From positions 62,001 through 126,000 of the forward strand of contig MU839194.1 in assembly GCA_030685235.1 (NCBI GenBank): a DNA stretch of 64,000 bases, given 5' to 3'. The stretch is from Copromyces sp. CBS 386.78 (lineage: Eukaryota; Ascomycota; Sordariomycetes; Sordariales; Sordariaceae). Shown here one piece after another: positions 22,117 to 34,755 of this stretch. The position numbers were made by a program, and so were the translations under genes. The number at the start of each line of letters is the position of its first letter. Within the stretch, counting starts at the first letter, position 1. The notes under the pieces were generated by a model. It saw nothing but the letters and a program-made list of their open reading frames with translations, searched no databases and had not been told where the DNA came from.

Positions 22117-25100
22117 GTGACGACGGGAAGGAGGAATTCCCGTCGTCACATGTGCCTGATAGAAGTTGAATGAGTGGCGGAGGGCAGGGGCCAATAGCAT
22201 GAGCGACATTTCCGTTTATCTGGTTTGCGTGGGAGACTGACGTTATGTGTATATGTGTATATGACCTGTATGGACAATGGGAGTTAAACCGGAATAGAGT
22301 GGTTGGATGATTTCATTGCCATTTTCGCAGCCCCAGAGCCGTGCCACCCGCGAGGAAGATCTGAAGCGTTGACCCTATTCATGTGTCAGTCGCCATAGAG
22401 ATGATAAATGCTATACATACCCGATGCGCTTTGGATGAACGGCTTTTCATGGACTCGGCTCCTTTTGTGTTGTTGCCTCAGCCTTCATCTTCACTTCGTC
22501 GACCTGCCCTAAAGTCGAGACTCGGGCAAATGCGTTGTGGTAAGTCATCTTGATGATGCCCCCGGCCTTTCAAAATTGCCGTGGTCAGCTCAACTGGCTC
22601 TTGTCGAGACTGATGCTCGTATTTCGGCCGACGCAGTCCCCAGGCCGATTTCGCTTTATTCGAATCGCAGTCAAGCGTTGGGATATGAGTGCTTCCGGCG
22701 GTCTTCTCTGGTGCACATGTCCACAACAACGTGGGCGCGAAGACAGCCGTCACATCGCTCTCATGATTTCGAATTGAAAATGGTATGGAGGCGCCGACAC
22801 AAATGAAGTATGGCCAATATGCTTGGATTGGAATGAGCTGGAGGTAAAAAACGAAGATGTACAAGGGGAGAATGAGAAGCCTGGAACTGATGATGCACAC
22901 AGACAAAGGTCTTTGAGAGGAGAGGATGCTGAGTCAGCAACTGGACAGCTGGCGCCAGCATCCAATGGGAGCTTGGCAATAGAGGGCACGGACCAAGTAA
23001 GCTTGAGCTTCCCGTCTTGGGTTGGTCCGAGCGTTTCTTATCTCGAGCTTATCAACCGAACCGTCAAATGACCAACGTCACTTGCTTGCCTGTGTTGAAG
23101 GAAGTGGCAGCCCCAGATGGCTGAGGTGCAGGTGGCTTTTCCGAAAATCATATCACTTTAGAAACACCTGAAGGCACCTGTGTAAGTGATCGAGGCACAC
23201 AAATCACAGGTCAGCTTTGGCTCATATCCCTGACTGCCGCCGAATCAGGGGAACAGACGGCGTCAAATATCACCAGTTATCGGTAACCACACGAGAAGAA
23301 CGAACCATGGAAGCAGTTAACCGAGAGATACTAACTAAGGTATGGTGAGCTTATGGACTTGACCATCAGGTCTTGGGTCATTGGAATAATAATGCTGGAG
23401 GCGACGTTGGCTTCGACTTCTGCGGTTGGGGGAGAATGTTTCCTTCTTCGAACGAATATATGTATAGGAAGCTGTATGTACCTTTATAAGCCCCATTCCT
23501 GGACATCAACAGCACATACGGCCATAGATAGTGGAAAACTCGGGATCCCGTCCGCTCTCCCATAGATAAGCCACTAATCGCCTGGCTAGTAGTTGGGTCG
23601 GTGACGACCAGCGAATCCCAGGTGCTGTATGTTTTTTTGGATCACGATCTTTTTTTGGTGTTTTGTGTTCTGGCTATCACCTTGACCTTGGCAGAAACCG
23701 TGTAGTATGCTGTGTGAATCGGGCATCACTGGCCTTCTGTTCGCCGGGGACCGTCTCTCGATAAGTACTTCCGGTAGTCTGCAGATGTCCACCACATTAG
23801 GAATCCGGTGCTTGAGCTGTAAAACCGTAGCCAGTATAATCTTGGTAACGAGTCCAGCATTTCGAAAGACGTTAAAAACGAAGATATAGAAGGGAGTCTT
23901 TTTGGTGGAGGAGTTGCTGATTGAGGTCGGGAACAAAGGGCACGGACCAAGTAGAGGTAGGCCAATCCCGCCGCTGAATGTCGGGTGGTATACGGGAGGG
24001 ACCTACGGTGAAATATCTCCGGGCTGGGAGAGACCCGACAGGGCCGACACGGCCGGTTGTCAACATGTTGCAGCAGAGTGCAACCGTCAAGTTGGACCCT
24101 GTACCTGACATATGTAAATTACAGTACAGTACAGTACAATGCCCGCTCACTGGAAATTCTACAGTTCCTACACTCCATTTGGGCTTTCCCGATCGGGTGT
24201 GTAAGTGATAAGGTAACGACCGCAGCTTAGCTCTTCTCCCATCGAACCAGCAAAAAGCTTCAGACAGTTGTAGATTCGGCCGGGCCATCAACAGTATTTG
24301 GCTTGCCCGTAATAGGCTCCTGTATTACCGAGGAAAAAAACACTTGGATAAATGAAAACCCATCTTGATGTTTTTCATAACGCTATGGCTTTGGTGACGT
24401 AGCCCGAGCGCGGTTAACACATCCACTTCGGTATTTTGAGTGCATTTTTACCACCCTACTGAAGCCATCACCATATCTTCATGAGCCGATCTGGTTCCGT
24501 TGCTGCAATCCATCCCATGGGCCGGAAAACTGTCGGAGGTCAGGACATAACTGAGAAGCAGTGCGAGGGACCGAAAAGCATAAAGAAGGATCTACAGAGG
24601 ACAACCGTGGGATTGAGAATAAAGCATTGCGGAATACCGATGAAGGTACCAGAAGCGTTATTCACGTTCTGGGTCCCAGGACCAGTGATAATTTTCTGAA
24701 TATCAGTTCCGCTGTTGGCACAGGTTAGAGACGTAGGTCTTGATCGAGCCATCGCATAGGAAACACCTGCGGTACACCTCCAGATGTTCGTTGAAGTCTG
24801 GGAAAATAGTGGGAGGGGTAGAGGAGGAACCAAGGTGAGGAGACAGCTTATATGTTTCGATGTTGGTTACACATACCATGAACCTCAAGGGCATATGACC
24901 CAAGTGGCATGCGGCCTGAGCTTGGTCACAGTCCTGCTGTCGGTGTATTCCAGAGATGTCAAGGGGGTAGCCTTGCCAAGAGACTGGACCCAGGCCTCAA
25001 GCCTGGACCATTCTGTGGCAGACGTTCGGTTACTGCACCAAAAGAGACTTGAGAAGTGGTGAGCCCGTCCATCTCCTGGAAGAAGGTATGCACTGAACTG

Positions 25101-26851
25101 ACCGCTGGGCACTGCTATAAAGTGTTGTAGGTGCTTCATCCGGAGCATCACTTCGCCCTGATGCGATGTCGGGATGAGTAACAGGGCGATAATGGCGGAA
25201 AAACTTGGCAACGCAGAGGCTGAGATCGATAATGAGGCTTGGAACTGTGTAGGCGTTCCAAAGATATGTACCTTATGACCTCGAGGATCGGTGAGCATCT
25301 GGTCTTTGGTTATTATGGTTGTTCCCATAAGACTCGGTTGAAGAGATTCGGCCGCGCGCCAAAAGAGTATGGGGAGGTCATCCAGCGACGACACGAAGCA
25401 ACAGTCACACGTCAGACTGAGGCCTGGCAGGGAGATGGCCTCGAGTGTCTCCAATGCTCGGCGCCAGGCAGAAGCTCCAGGAATACAGGGGTTCTGCCAT
25501 ACTCCGTACTGTGGACTCAAACAAGAAGTGGAAAGGAGAAAGAAAAGCATATAAGGTGAGAAAGGGGGGGCGGCGGCGGGAAGAGGGCAATACAGCATGA
25601 GGAGTGCTTGTGCTTTAAAGCAACGAAGGGTTGCAACCGCTTGGCCAACTACCTCTACCCATTGCGTAGCCGGATGGCTGACGAAGTGAACTCAGCGCCG
25701 TACGTTTCGACTTCCGCTCGTTCTGTCGTGGAGCCATGACAGTCTTTCGCCCGGTTCGCCCGGGCGTCAAAATTGTAGCTTCGACACGTAGCCAAACCCG
25801 TCAACGTTCGATCGATGCCCTGCTCTCAGGCAGTAAGTGTTTTCTCTATGGCCTCTTGTGTTCGGAGGCTCGCCATGATGCTAGAGACAGAGCGATGGAG
25901 AGGCCAGAGGCCATGAGCAAGGCCTCAAGCAGGCTGCGTGCGGGTGTGTGCCATTCCACCCCAAGTGGCTGAAACATCGAGTGTTAGCTCCGCCCCCTCA
26001 CAATTTTGTGAATAGCATTGGAGAGAAGAGGCCACCACCGAACACCGGTAAAGATCAACACCCACACCGAAAACTCGATGCAGTATTTCCCCTCTGGGGG
26101 GATTGGTGAATTAGTAACCACGGATGCCACCGAGAAGGCCATGTTTGTTCGCCTCGTAATCGAGCAGGCTCTAGGCAACGGTGCCAACACGAAATTCATA
26201 GATTCCGTATTGGGGCAACTAGCCTGTCGCTGAAGGAGAGTGGTTGGAGGCACGGCGCAAGCTGCTGAAATCCAGGGTGTCGCGGAGCACTTCGGTCAAT
26301 CAGAAAAGCAGATACAGGGACGATCAAGAACGTAGTTGAGAAGCAGTCTTGATTTGGACGCTGACAGAAGCATAGGAGGAGCTGGCGGTAGCTATCACAC
26401 CAGAATGTGGCCCGTGACTCAGGGTGAGACTCCATCTCCCGACTGATTTCGCGTTTGTTTTCCAGCCTCGCTGAGTTCAATGTATACCTAGCTGATTTTT
26501 GTATGCAGGTCGGATCGGGGTGAAAGGGAAGGTCGACAGGGACTGCCTGCGAAATCAGGTTCTGGTTCGCCTTCAGTCAGCTCAAAGCAAGGGAAAAAAA
26601 ATATACTTTGTGGACGGTACTGACCTCCTTCTGTCGGCAACAAGGCTATGTCCTCGTATTCTACTTTGACTTGTCGGATTGACTGCATAGGATCAGTAAC
26701 ATCGACGTCTTCCCGTAGTGTTCTGTGGTGTCCCTGGTAGACGGAAGCCTCTGCACTGGCAAGGATCGACATAAACAGTGCGTCCGGACGTTGATGTATC
26801 GCGTCAATGGCCCATCAAGGTCGTAGAAGAATCGCCCCAAACGTCATCCTA
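22117..26851. other. 4.7-kb stretch without a supportable gene
   Basis: Composition is normal. The longest reading frame (25598-24885, minus, 237 residues) has no recognisable domain and no splice context. Another (26772-26488, minus; opens MSILASAEASVYQG) lies just beyond the stop of the Zn2Cys6 gene and could be an alternative last exon of it. The rest looks non-coding or decayed. Confidence 0.45.
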
Positions 26852-28858
26852 TCAAGGCGACGGATACCTTCCTTCAGAACCCATACTTTCAGGAGTCCGA
26901 GGAGTATTGATTATGTGGAGCATTGCGCTTACAGGAACGGGAAGGCCTTTGTGTGTCCCGGCTCTCAGTGGATCGGGCGAAGGCATCGCGCCGTCCTGAC
27001 GGATGAACATTGACGGGAAGCGAAGTTCGAGCTGTCGAACGTGGATGTTAGAAGCATTCACACGGTACATGTGGAAGGAAATGACCTACGTCGTTAACGA
27101 TGTTGGCATATTTTAGCCCAACATGATCCGCAATGAACCGAAGCCGAGCCTTAACCCAAGAGCGCTGCTCCTCGGTCGCCATATCATGGTTCTTGACACA
27201 AGTCAAGGACCAAATTAGGAACCAAGCTGGAAGAGCCTTGATTGAATCCTCATCGCCGCAAGCAAAGCCGGAGCGATCAGCATCCTTGTCGAACAGGCCC
27301 TCATGCTTAATATGCCACCCCAGATGGTAGGGGACCGAGGCTATGACATCGGCAATGGTGCCTTCGCAGATGGCTTTCGACGTGGCATACTCAGCAGTTG
27401 TCCGATAGTCGGCGGGCGTGCTGAGCCATGCTGCGATGCGGATGTTGATGGAGGCTAGTATAAGGCGTACAGTCCGCGCAGTGTTCCATATGCTGGCGGT
27501 CACAAAGTCGGGATACATGTCGACACGGCCAGGGAACACTTCGAGCTCGGAGTACTCACGCCCTGGTGATAGGCCCACTTCCTCGCCAGATAGCCAACAT
27601 AGCGTTTTGAAACGCAGATTCGGTGGCAGAGCAAGAAGCCAAGAAGCAATCTCTTCATCCAACAAACGCACTCGGCGGGCCATCTGTTGCATCAGTTCGA
27701 TATTTCTGGCGGTTCGTGTTATGCCAGTCAACAAAGCAGAAGCCTCGGCTCGCAATTCACTGGCTTGGAGGGCGAAGCGATGCATGGCGCTAGGCAAGAG
27801 ATGGCCATCGCCGATGCCGTCCATCCACCAGTCAGCCCCTAATGGTGGCGGCGTACCAGACGTTAGTGCGCGGGCAATCTGTGAATGCCGTCAATATATG
27901 GTCATTTCGGGACGGAATCGAAAGTCGTACCACTGAATGCCTCACTGCTTGGAACAAAAGCGTTCCAGTCTTGGTGCTGCGCATTTGTTCTCGGCCTCGC
28001 AGCTTGACGATCTGGATTGCCCCATCAATGTGTGAACGCCATGCTAGCATGCGTGAATCCTTGATCGCCGTGATGCTCTGTTAAATCAACCGTCAGCAAT
28101 GGGCCACACAGATCGAGAAACTCCCAGGTGACAGACCTCGTACAAACCCAGTAGAAGCACTGTAGCAAGCGTAGCATCGGAATTGCTAGTGAGGGGGTTC
28201 CCCAGGGCAGCATGAGTCTTTGCCAGGGCCAGTGTGTGTTCCCGAAGAGAGACATTGGCGAGGTTGAGATTGTTCGCTTTCTCTCTGTTACCAAGGGCGG
28301 CTATAGCACAAGCATTGAGGGCGCTTCGGAGCGCGCCATCTTGGGGTTCGGCGTCGATCAAGGGCACAAGGTAGTCCATGAAGCCATGGGGCATCTGGCC
28401 CAGCGGCACGTAAAGAAAGTTCGAGGCAAAATAGTAGGCGGCGCGTTGAGCGAGCGGGACTGTGAGTGTCGGGGCAGGGCCGGGTGTTTGTTGCCGCGCA
28501 GGAGACGGACGAGGACTCAGCAGCTGTGACGGTGGTGGTTCTTTCGGCGGCGTGGAGGTGGTCGTCACCGCGGTCGAGGTTGAAGGGGTAGAGCGAGACT
28601 GGTTGAGAGCTTTGTTCATTCGGCGGACAGTAGACTTGGTCTGGTCACGGTGGACGATCTCGAACTCGTTTCGGTAGCCGGCGCATTCGCGCCTCGACTT
28701 TGCGCATTGGTTGCATGTTGGTTTACCTTCATCGCACTGCGAAGGGGGAAAGGTCAGTCCTCGGAGCAAGAGAAAGAGGGTGGAAGAGGACGGCGTACCT
28801 TGATACGGCGAGCGCGACATGTTCGACAGCCCCGCGAGGGCTTTCCGCCGTAGACCAT
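26852..28858 (-). CDS. Zn2Cys6 fungal transcription factor
   Basis: Five exons (28858-28799, 28736-28137, 28077-27931, 27878-27090, 27031-26852) give 591 residues with every junction in frame. The N-terminus carries a Gal4-type binuclear cluster: CRTCRARRIKCDEGKPTCNQC, with the sixth Cys in RRECAGY. An intron falls exactly after RRIK, a position common in this family. A Ser/Thr/Pro-rich linker follows, then a helical regulatory region (LLLGLYE, WRSHIDGAIQIVKLRG, ADWWMDGIGD) typical of these DNA-binding regulators. It acts in the nucleus; its targets are unknown. The donor of intron 2 (GTCTGT) is weak, and the C-terminus is uncertain because a GTAAGC site near 26934 could splice to a downstream exon. 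Confidence 0.85.
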
Positions 28859-30346
28859 CTCGAATCGACATAAAAGGCAACTAGGAGATGGAGGACAAAG
28901 GAGCTGATGTTAAATGAAAGGTTGACTTGTCGTCGTAGCATGTGGTTGGTTGTGGAAAGGAATTGCCAGGGAAATGCCGGCCTGGGGGTCGTGTCTAAAC
29001 CCAGATGTCTGATTTAGTGTCTCGATGTGACGCTTTACTGGGATTAAGGTCGACGACCTGGTGGCCAAGCTGCGGGCCACTGCAGGCTCCTTCAAACAAC
29101 GGTCGATAAAAGCAGCCGGACCCAAATTATGGTGGATGATGGACTGTTGACATTCCGTCGGAGACTCGCGTTCGGCGAGAAGACACGAGGCTTCAAATGT
29201 ACCGGATCCGCTGGGGGTGTGTTCTCGATGGCTTCAATTGGGCTGGTCCTTCGCTTGGCTCACCGCCCCCCCGTCTTTCATCGCGAAACGGCCGAAAAGA
29301 CATGGCTGTTTCTGGTGTTCTAGGGCTGCCGAGGTAAGCTCTTCAGGGGATGTCTCAGCGCCAACGTTGCTTCCACCGATCGTGAGGCGTGTGTCCAGTG
29401 CTCGGCGTCGTCCGCAGCGTCACATCGGGTGCGGGGCTTGACGGATAGGATGTGGGCGGGAAGCCGAAACATCCAGTTTGGCCTGGAATTCGCGATGACA
29501 AACAATTGAATAATTCACTGCGAGAGAATGTAATACGAATCTGGAGAAAGATCGAGTGCAGATTTTAAGTTAGATGCATTAGTTGGAAGAAAATACAAGT
29601 AGGAGACGGGAAATAAGCGAAACTAAAGTGGAACTCCCCGCGAAGCATGATGTGCGGCTGGTGGGCGACGACTTGCCTCAACTTAACTTGTTGTCAAAAT
29701 GGAACTCATGTTTGCAAGTCTGGGAAGGCACAATCGGCATGCTGTTTCACTTGGAGCGATCAAACGAAGCCGGAGAGTCGCCGGAGCACATAGTGCTCGG
29801 AACCCGGGCTCTGAAAGCTTGCATTTAGTGTACACCCGCTACAGCGGTCCGTTCCCCGACCCCACCCCCCTAATCGGGCAGTTCCTCTTAAAGTGGAGAT
29901 TCCGCTCGGATCGATCCCGGCCTGCCGAATGCCGATCGGTCTCTCGGTATCACTTCCGGACTTCCGGGATCTGGAGCCGGACCCATTCGACGACGACATT
30001 CCATCCTTACTACCCAGATCACTCAGTGAGAAATCGGATCCATCGCAGTCGCAAAATTCATGCAAAGAAGTTGTTTGGTTTTAATTACTTGACACTAACG
30101 GGCGCAATCCAACATCCTAGCGCTGGAAATAGAGGTATCAAGCTCTGCTGCTGATTGCCACGCAGTGTTCTGGAGCCGAGAGGCTCTTATGGCCTAATTC
30201 GAATCTCCTGCTGGATATCATCTTCCTTCTCTGTGCTCGGGTTTAGACTGCTCGTTTTCGAGAATGATACCCAGAGGTATCGCGTCGGCTCTGGCTCCAG
30301 CTTCCTCTTTACCCGTATCGATACCATCTTCAGGGGATTGATCTTC
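28859..30346. other. Intergenic region between the Zn2Cys6 gene and MED18
   Basis: It includes the promoter of the Zn2Cys6 gene and the 3' flank of MED18. A short frame near 29893-30084 (+) with an acidic DFRDLEPDPFDDD segment is too small to call. Nothing else is seen. Confidence 0.45.
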
Positions 30347-31177
30347 CTACTCATCATCTCCAGTATACCTCGTATCAAGCGCCCTGCGGTCAAACACCAT
30401 AAACTTATAGACGCCCTCCAGCTGCTGCTCCACCGTGCCCAACCTTGCATGCGCCTCCGCCATTCTCTCGGCCATCTTATCCACCGGAGTGGCATCTACC
30501 ACGGCGCGCACATACAGCATCCAGTACGGGGACACGGGTTCAATCTTGCTCAAGTCGGGCACCATCCAGTTCGGCTGATCGGGAGCCTGGACAAGAGGCG
30601 AGGGTTGGGGGTTCAGGTTGTACTGCCTCCACAGAACGAACTCGAGGTTGTTGTTGTGCCACCAGTGGTACGTCTCTTCAATGTGTTCGCTGTACACCGA
30701 GAAGCCGGAATCGGCCAGGTGCTGCTCCAGCAAGGGACCGGGCTCGCGGATGTCGACTTGTTTGCGCTGCATGACCGTCTGGGGGACTCTGGGGTTGGGA
30801 GGGTCGGGGAAGTCATTGAAGCGCAGAATCCTCTCGCCGTTTTGGGTCTGCTCCGACATGGGCACCGGTTGGCCAGCAGCCTTGGCGGCCTCGACTTCCT
30901 GAGTTATGTCGACACGCTCAGTCAGCAAGTATTGCTGCCGGGACAGTGTCGAGTGCAGGTCCTGCCATTGCGGTAGTGTCTCAGGCTTGGGGTTGGAGGA
31001 CTGTAGGGACTTGATGATGGGAATGCCCCGGATGGATAGATCGAGGCGGCGTACATGCCGGAAACGGGTGAAACGGTGGGCGACGTCGCGCGTCTCGGTG
31101 ATGCCGTGGAGGATCGAGCGGGCTTTGTCGATGTCGGCCGCGGGCACGACGGTGATGAGGAAGGCCTCGACGGGCAT
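30347..31177 (-). CDS. med18: Mediator complex subunit 18 (Srb5)
   Basis: This single exon encodes 276 residues. MED18 is a head-module subunit of Mediator, the coactivator bridging transcription factors and RNA polymerase II. The protein has the family layout: an N-terminal MPVEAFLITVVPAADIDKARSILHG strand-helix segment, RRLDLSIRG, an EQTQNGERILRFNDFPDPPN loop region, SEHIEETYHWWHNN, and a C-terminal SPYWMLYVRAVVDATPVDKMAERM block followed by a helix. Its size fits filamentous-fungal homologues. Identification rests on recognised sequence pattern rather than a catalytic motif. Confidence 0.82.
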   Translation of the reverse strand: MPVEAFLITVVPAADIDKARSILHGITETRDVAHRFTRFRHVRRLDLSIRGIPIIKSLQSSNPKPETLPQWQDLHSTLSRQQYLLTERVDITQEVEAAKAAGQPVPMSEQTQNGERILRFNDFPDPPNPRVPQTVMQRKQVDIREPGPLLEQHLADSGFSVYSEHIEETYHWWHNNNLEFVLWRQYNLNPQPSPLVQAPDQPNWMVPDLSKIEPVSPYWMLYVRAVVDATPVDKMAERMAEAHARLGTVEQQLEGVYKFMVFDRRALDTRYTGDDE

Positions 31178-32476
31178 TTTGAATTAAGACCAAAGGAAGG
31201 CTTCCGATTGGTAGGAGACTTGTGCAAGGGTCCCTGACAGAGAAAATGCAGCTTGGAGCGGGAAGAGGGAGTGTTGGCGGGAACGGGAGCTTGGGCCTGG
31301 ATGCCGTCAATGTCCACTGCCGGTGGGGAGAGACGAACGGGCCCGGCGTAAGTACCCACAATGGCGATCCCGTGGGGGTGTTTATTGGGGCTTCTGTTGA
31401 TGTTGTTGTTACCGGTACCTCAGTGCTGGGTGTAAAAAGAGAAACAGGAAGACGGGGATGTGGGCGTGAGAGGATGAATATATAAGATGCTGGCGAATAC
31501 CTATGCCGAAAGAACGATGGTAGAAGACCTCGTAAAGGCGTGGCCTTGATCCGAAGAATGATGCTGGAACGATTTCTGAAGTTGTTGTGTTTTGAAGTGC
31601 TTGGAAGAGAAGAAAAGGAAGCGACGGCAAAGGCTGGTGCTTAAGCCAAAGCTTCGAGGTCCTAAAATACTAGGATGGCCAATCGGATGACTCAAATCAG
31701 GTCGAAGTGGGGCCATGGATGACCAAAGGTAAGCTGCAGGGTACATAAGGTAGGTATTGCTTGCAGTGCCTGCCGGCGTAAAATGGATGGATGCCCACTG
31801 AGTGAACTTGCCAAACGGAATTACTGGTGACAAACCTTCACTTCACTTCACTTCGTTCTTGCCTTCAACAACAACATCCAAGGTTGACCAACGAATGCCC
31901 GTTGATCTCTACTTCAATTTCCACCAGAAACCAAGGTACCCTATGATATCTTTGCCTTCTCTCCCATCATGTCTTTTCTTCTGCGTTACCAAAACCGACA
32001 TTCAGCTCATTTCATAAGCTTTTCTTCCAACGCCTTCCCAACCCGACGTAATTGTCCAAAGACAGGACTTTCCCCTTGACCTTGGAAAAGACTTGATATG
32101 GGAATCACTCCTGGACCCCAAGTTTCATGAAAGCACCCCGGAGCTGAGAGTTGAGCTTGGCGATGCCCAGGTTTTGTGCGGCACGGAAACCATTAACGAG
32201 GCGAAGCTGCCTTGCGCGACGAGACCCAAGATATTAGCCGTTGGAAGAGCTCCTCCTGTACTACGTCTCCTCTCCATCTGGCTGGTTCAGTCATGGACAT
32301 TCGTATTCAGCGGCGGCACGGCTCATTGGGGTCTATCATACATGGACCGAATATCATGTGTTCTAGTCATTCGCTCTCCAAGTGTCAAGTTCGTTCTCCT
32401 TGTGTTCTGCCTCGCTCTCTTCTCATCCAAACCTCCATTCTCTTTTTCTTTCCTACTCTTCTTCAAATACAATCCA
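31178..32476. other. Intergenic region upstream of MED18 and the PAN-type exons
   Basis: I looked here for missing 5' exons of the PAN-type gene and found none with both good splice sites and family-like sequence. A repeated TTCACTTCAC word lies near 31838. Confidence 0.4.
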
Positions 32477-32814
32477 GGGGGTGGATAACACTTTGGACAT
32501 CATGAAACTCTACCTGCCAACACTGGAGGCGTGTATCGATGCTTGCGCAACATACAATATTGTCTTCCACGCCAATAGGCCGCAAAGACTAGGAGAGGGC
32601 GATGATGTATGGAACAGGGGATTATGTCGGAGTGTTGCTATAGTAAAGGCTGGTGAGTGACATTGACCAAACATGCTTTTAAGACCGACTAACCGGACGC
32701 CCTTACCGTTCGATGCCGACAGATGGCGAGTATTGCTACCTCAAGAACGAGACAGGAAAGGACAGCACCTTTGGGGAACCGGAGAGGTACTCGGTTGGCG
32801 TTTTGCTCATCTAG
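32477..32814 (+). CDS. PAN/apple-type protein, C-terminal exons only (5' end unresolved)
   Basis: The exon at about 32477-32652 reads GVDNTLDIMKLYLPTLEACI and continues DACATYN...LCRSVAIVKAG. A GTGAGT donor and a GACAG acceptor join it to 32723-32814, which reads DGEYCYLKNETGKDSTFG and ends YSVGVLLI-stop. The cysteine spacing C-x3-CA-x2-YN...CxxV...CYLKN is that of fungal secreted or membrane PAN-domain proteins. An acceptor CAATCCAG precedes 32477, but no upstream exon was found. It is either a truncated relic or a gene whose 5' exons I failed to see. Confidence 0.5.
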
Positions 32815-32986
32815 AAGCACATAGACGAAACCGCCTTGGGAGGATGAAATACATCCCAAAATTAGCCGAATGGTGGCAAGGATAAACCGAACATGTTACG
32901 GTTAGTACAATACACATCCACGCGTCTTCATTATGCCTTGAAACTCAACTACTAGGCATTTTCTCATTGAAACATCGCTTGTATTT

Positions 32987-34755
32987 ATGGTGTTGTCAAA
33001 GGCGAGTGTCCTCGGTGAGTTGTCGAGCAGGTCGGCAAGTTTGTTAGTGCACGCCATGTATCACGGAGCGGGGTCACCAGACAGACCCGCAGCACGCTAT
33101 TTCGGCGCCGACTTCCCCCGCACATCTTCCCTTCAACCCATCTTGAATCCGGAGGCCGAGATCAACGCCGATACGGACCCTGTACGTCCATCGCATCACC
33201 GGCGAGCTGTTTCCAACGAACAGACCAGGAGCGACACTATCAAACTCAAAGCCATTGCACACATGGGGACGCACGAAGCAAAGGCCCAAGCCTTCTACGG
33301 CGCCGTCATCCACTCGCTGTCCACGCCAGGCCATGACCTTGAGATCCTACCATCCGCCCTTTTGATTGTTGATTCGCAGGGCCTCATTACTTCATTTCAC
33401 AAGGATGTGAAACCAGGAGATGTCGACAGCCTCGTGTAGGTTGACCTTCTCTCCACTTCGTGCACCGCATTTCCGGCTGCCCAGCTAGACGCCCAAACCA
33501 TAAACTCAAGATGGACATATGAGACTCACACCAATCTTGCATCAAGTCAACTAATAACAGGCTTTTCAGAGACACCACCACCACGACACTCCACTGCCTC
33601 TCCCCGTCCCAATTCATTATTCCCGGCTTCATCGACACCCACAACCATGCCCCCCAATGGGCCCAACGTGGCCTCGGCCAAGGCCAACACATCCTAGACT
33701 GGCTTTCCGCAATCACCTTCCCCAATGAAGGTCGCTTCCGTGATCCCTCTCATGCACAGCGCATCTACTCCTCCGCCATTGACGGCTTCCTCAGACAAGG
33801 CATCACCACCGCTTCCTACTACGGCTCCATCCACCCCGAAGCAACCAACATCCTCGCCGATCTCTGCGTGGCCAAGGGTCAACGCGCATTCGTAGGGAAA
33901 TGCAACATGACACGCAACTCCCCCGAATACTACCGCGATGCTTCAATCGAGCAGTCCCTCCAAGACACAGAATCCTGCATCGCCCACATCCGAAAGATTG
34001 ACCCCGAGGGAAAGTTGGTGAAGCACGTCCTCACCCCTCGCTTCGCCATCTCGTGCGATGCCGAATGCCTAGCTGGTCTCGGGCAAATAGCGGCCAAAAA
34101 CCCTGACCTGCCCATCCAGACGCACTTCAACGAGGCGGAGCAGGAGATCTCCGCCACCCGCGAACTCTTCCCACAGTTTTCCTCCGAAGCCGACCTGTAC
34201 GCGCACTACGGTCTTTTGACCAAACGATCCATCCTCGCGCACTGCTGTTACATGACCCCTTACGAGTTCGACAAGCTCAAAGAGCTGCAGTGCGGCGTTG
34301 CGCATTGCCCGATAAGCAACATGACCGTGGGCGGCGGGTTCATGGCCGCTCCTATCCGGGAGTTTCTCAACCGGGGGATCAAAGTCGGGCTGGGCACCGA
34401 CAGCGGAGGAGGGTTTTCGTCTTCGATGCTGGATGCGGTCAGGCAGGCCATGATTGCTAGTCATGCAAGAGAGGTTGAGTCAAAGGGGAGAGATAAGGGA
34501 TTGAAAATTGCCGAGGCGTTTTATTTAGCCACCTTGGGAGGCGCAGAGGTTTGTTGTCTCGAGGAGAAGGTGGGCAATTTTGCGGTGGGGAAGGAGTTGG
34601 ATGCGTTGGTGGTGGACTGGGAGAGAGACGGGGTGATGACCATGGTGGAGAAGGAGGACGGGTTGGGGACGGTGTTTGAGAAGTTCGTGATGACGGGGGA
34701 TGATAGGAATATTGTGAGGGTGTTTGTGAAGGGGAGGGTGGTGAGGGAGGTGTAA
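32987..34755 (+). CDS. Guanine deaminase
   Basis: Two exons (32987-33435, 33570-34755) encode 544 residues. The enzyme hydrolyses guanine to xanthine and ammonia in purine catabolism (amidohydrolase superfamily, zinc-dependent, cytosolic). Visible metal and active-site elements are His174/His176 (GFIDTHNHAPQW), His335 and Glu338 (QTHFNEAE), His374 (LAHCCYMT) and Asp427 (GLGTDSGGG), plus CGVAHCPISNMT. The conserved family start resembles AFYGAVIHSLSTPGH, about residue 100, so the N-terminus is long. An in-frame ATG at 33263 (MGTHEAKAQAFYG) is a credible alternative start. Two acceptors (33560, 33569) stay in frame. The second is preferred because the first sits too near the branch site. Confidence 0.93.

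Noticed and set aside
24885..25598. 237-residue minus-strand frame
   Set aside because: No recognisable domain, irregular composition, and a comparable open frame on the opposite strand. Kept only as a remark in the gap entry.
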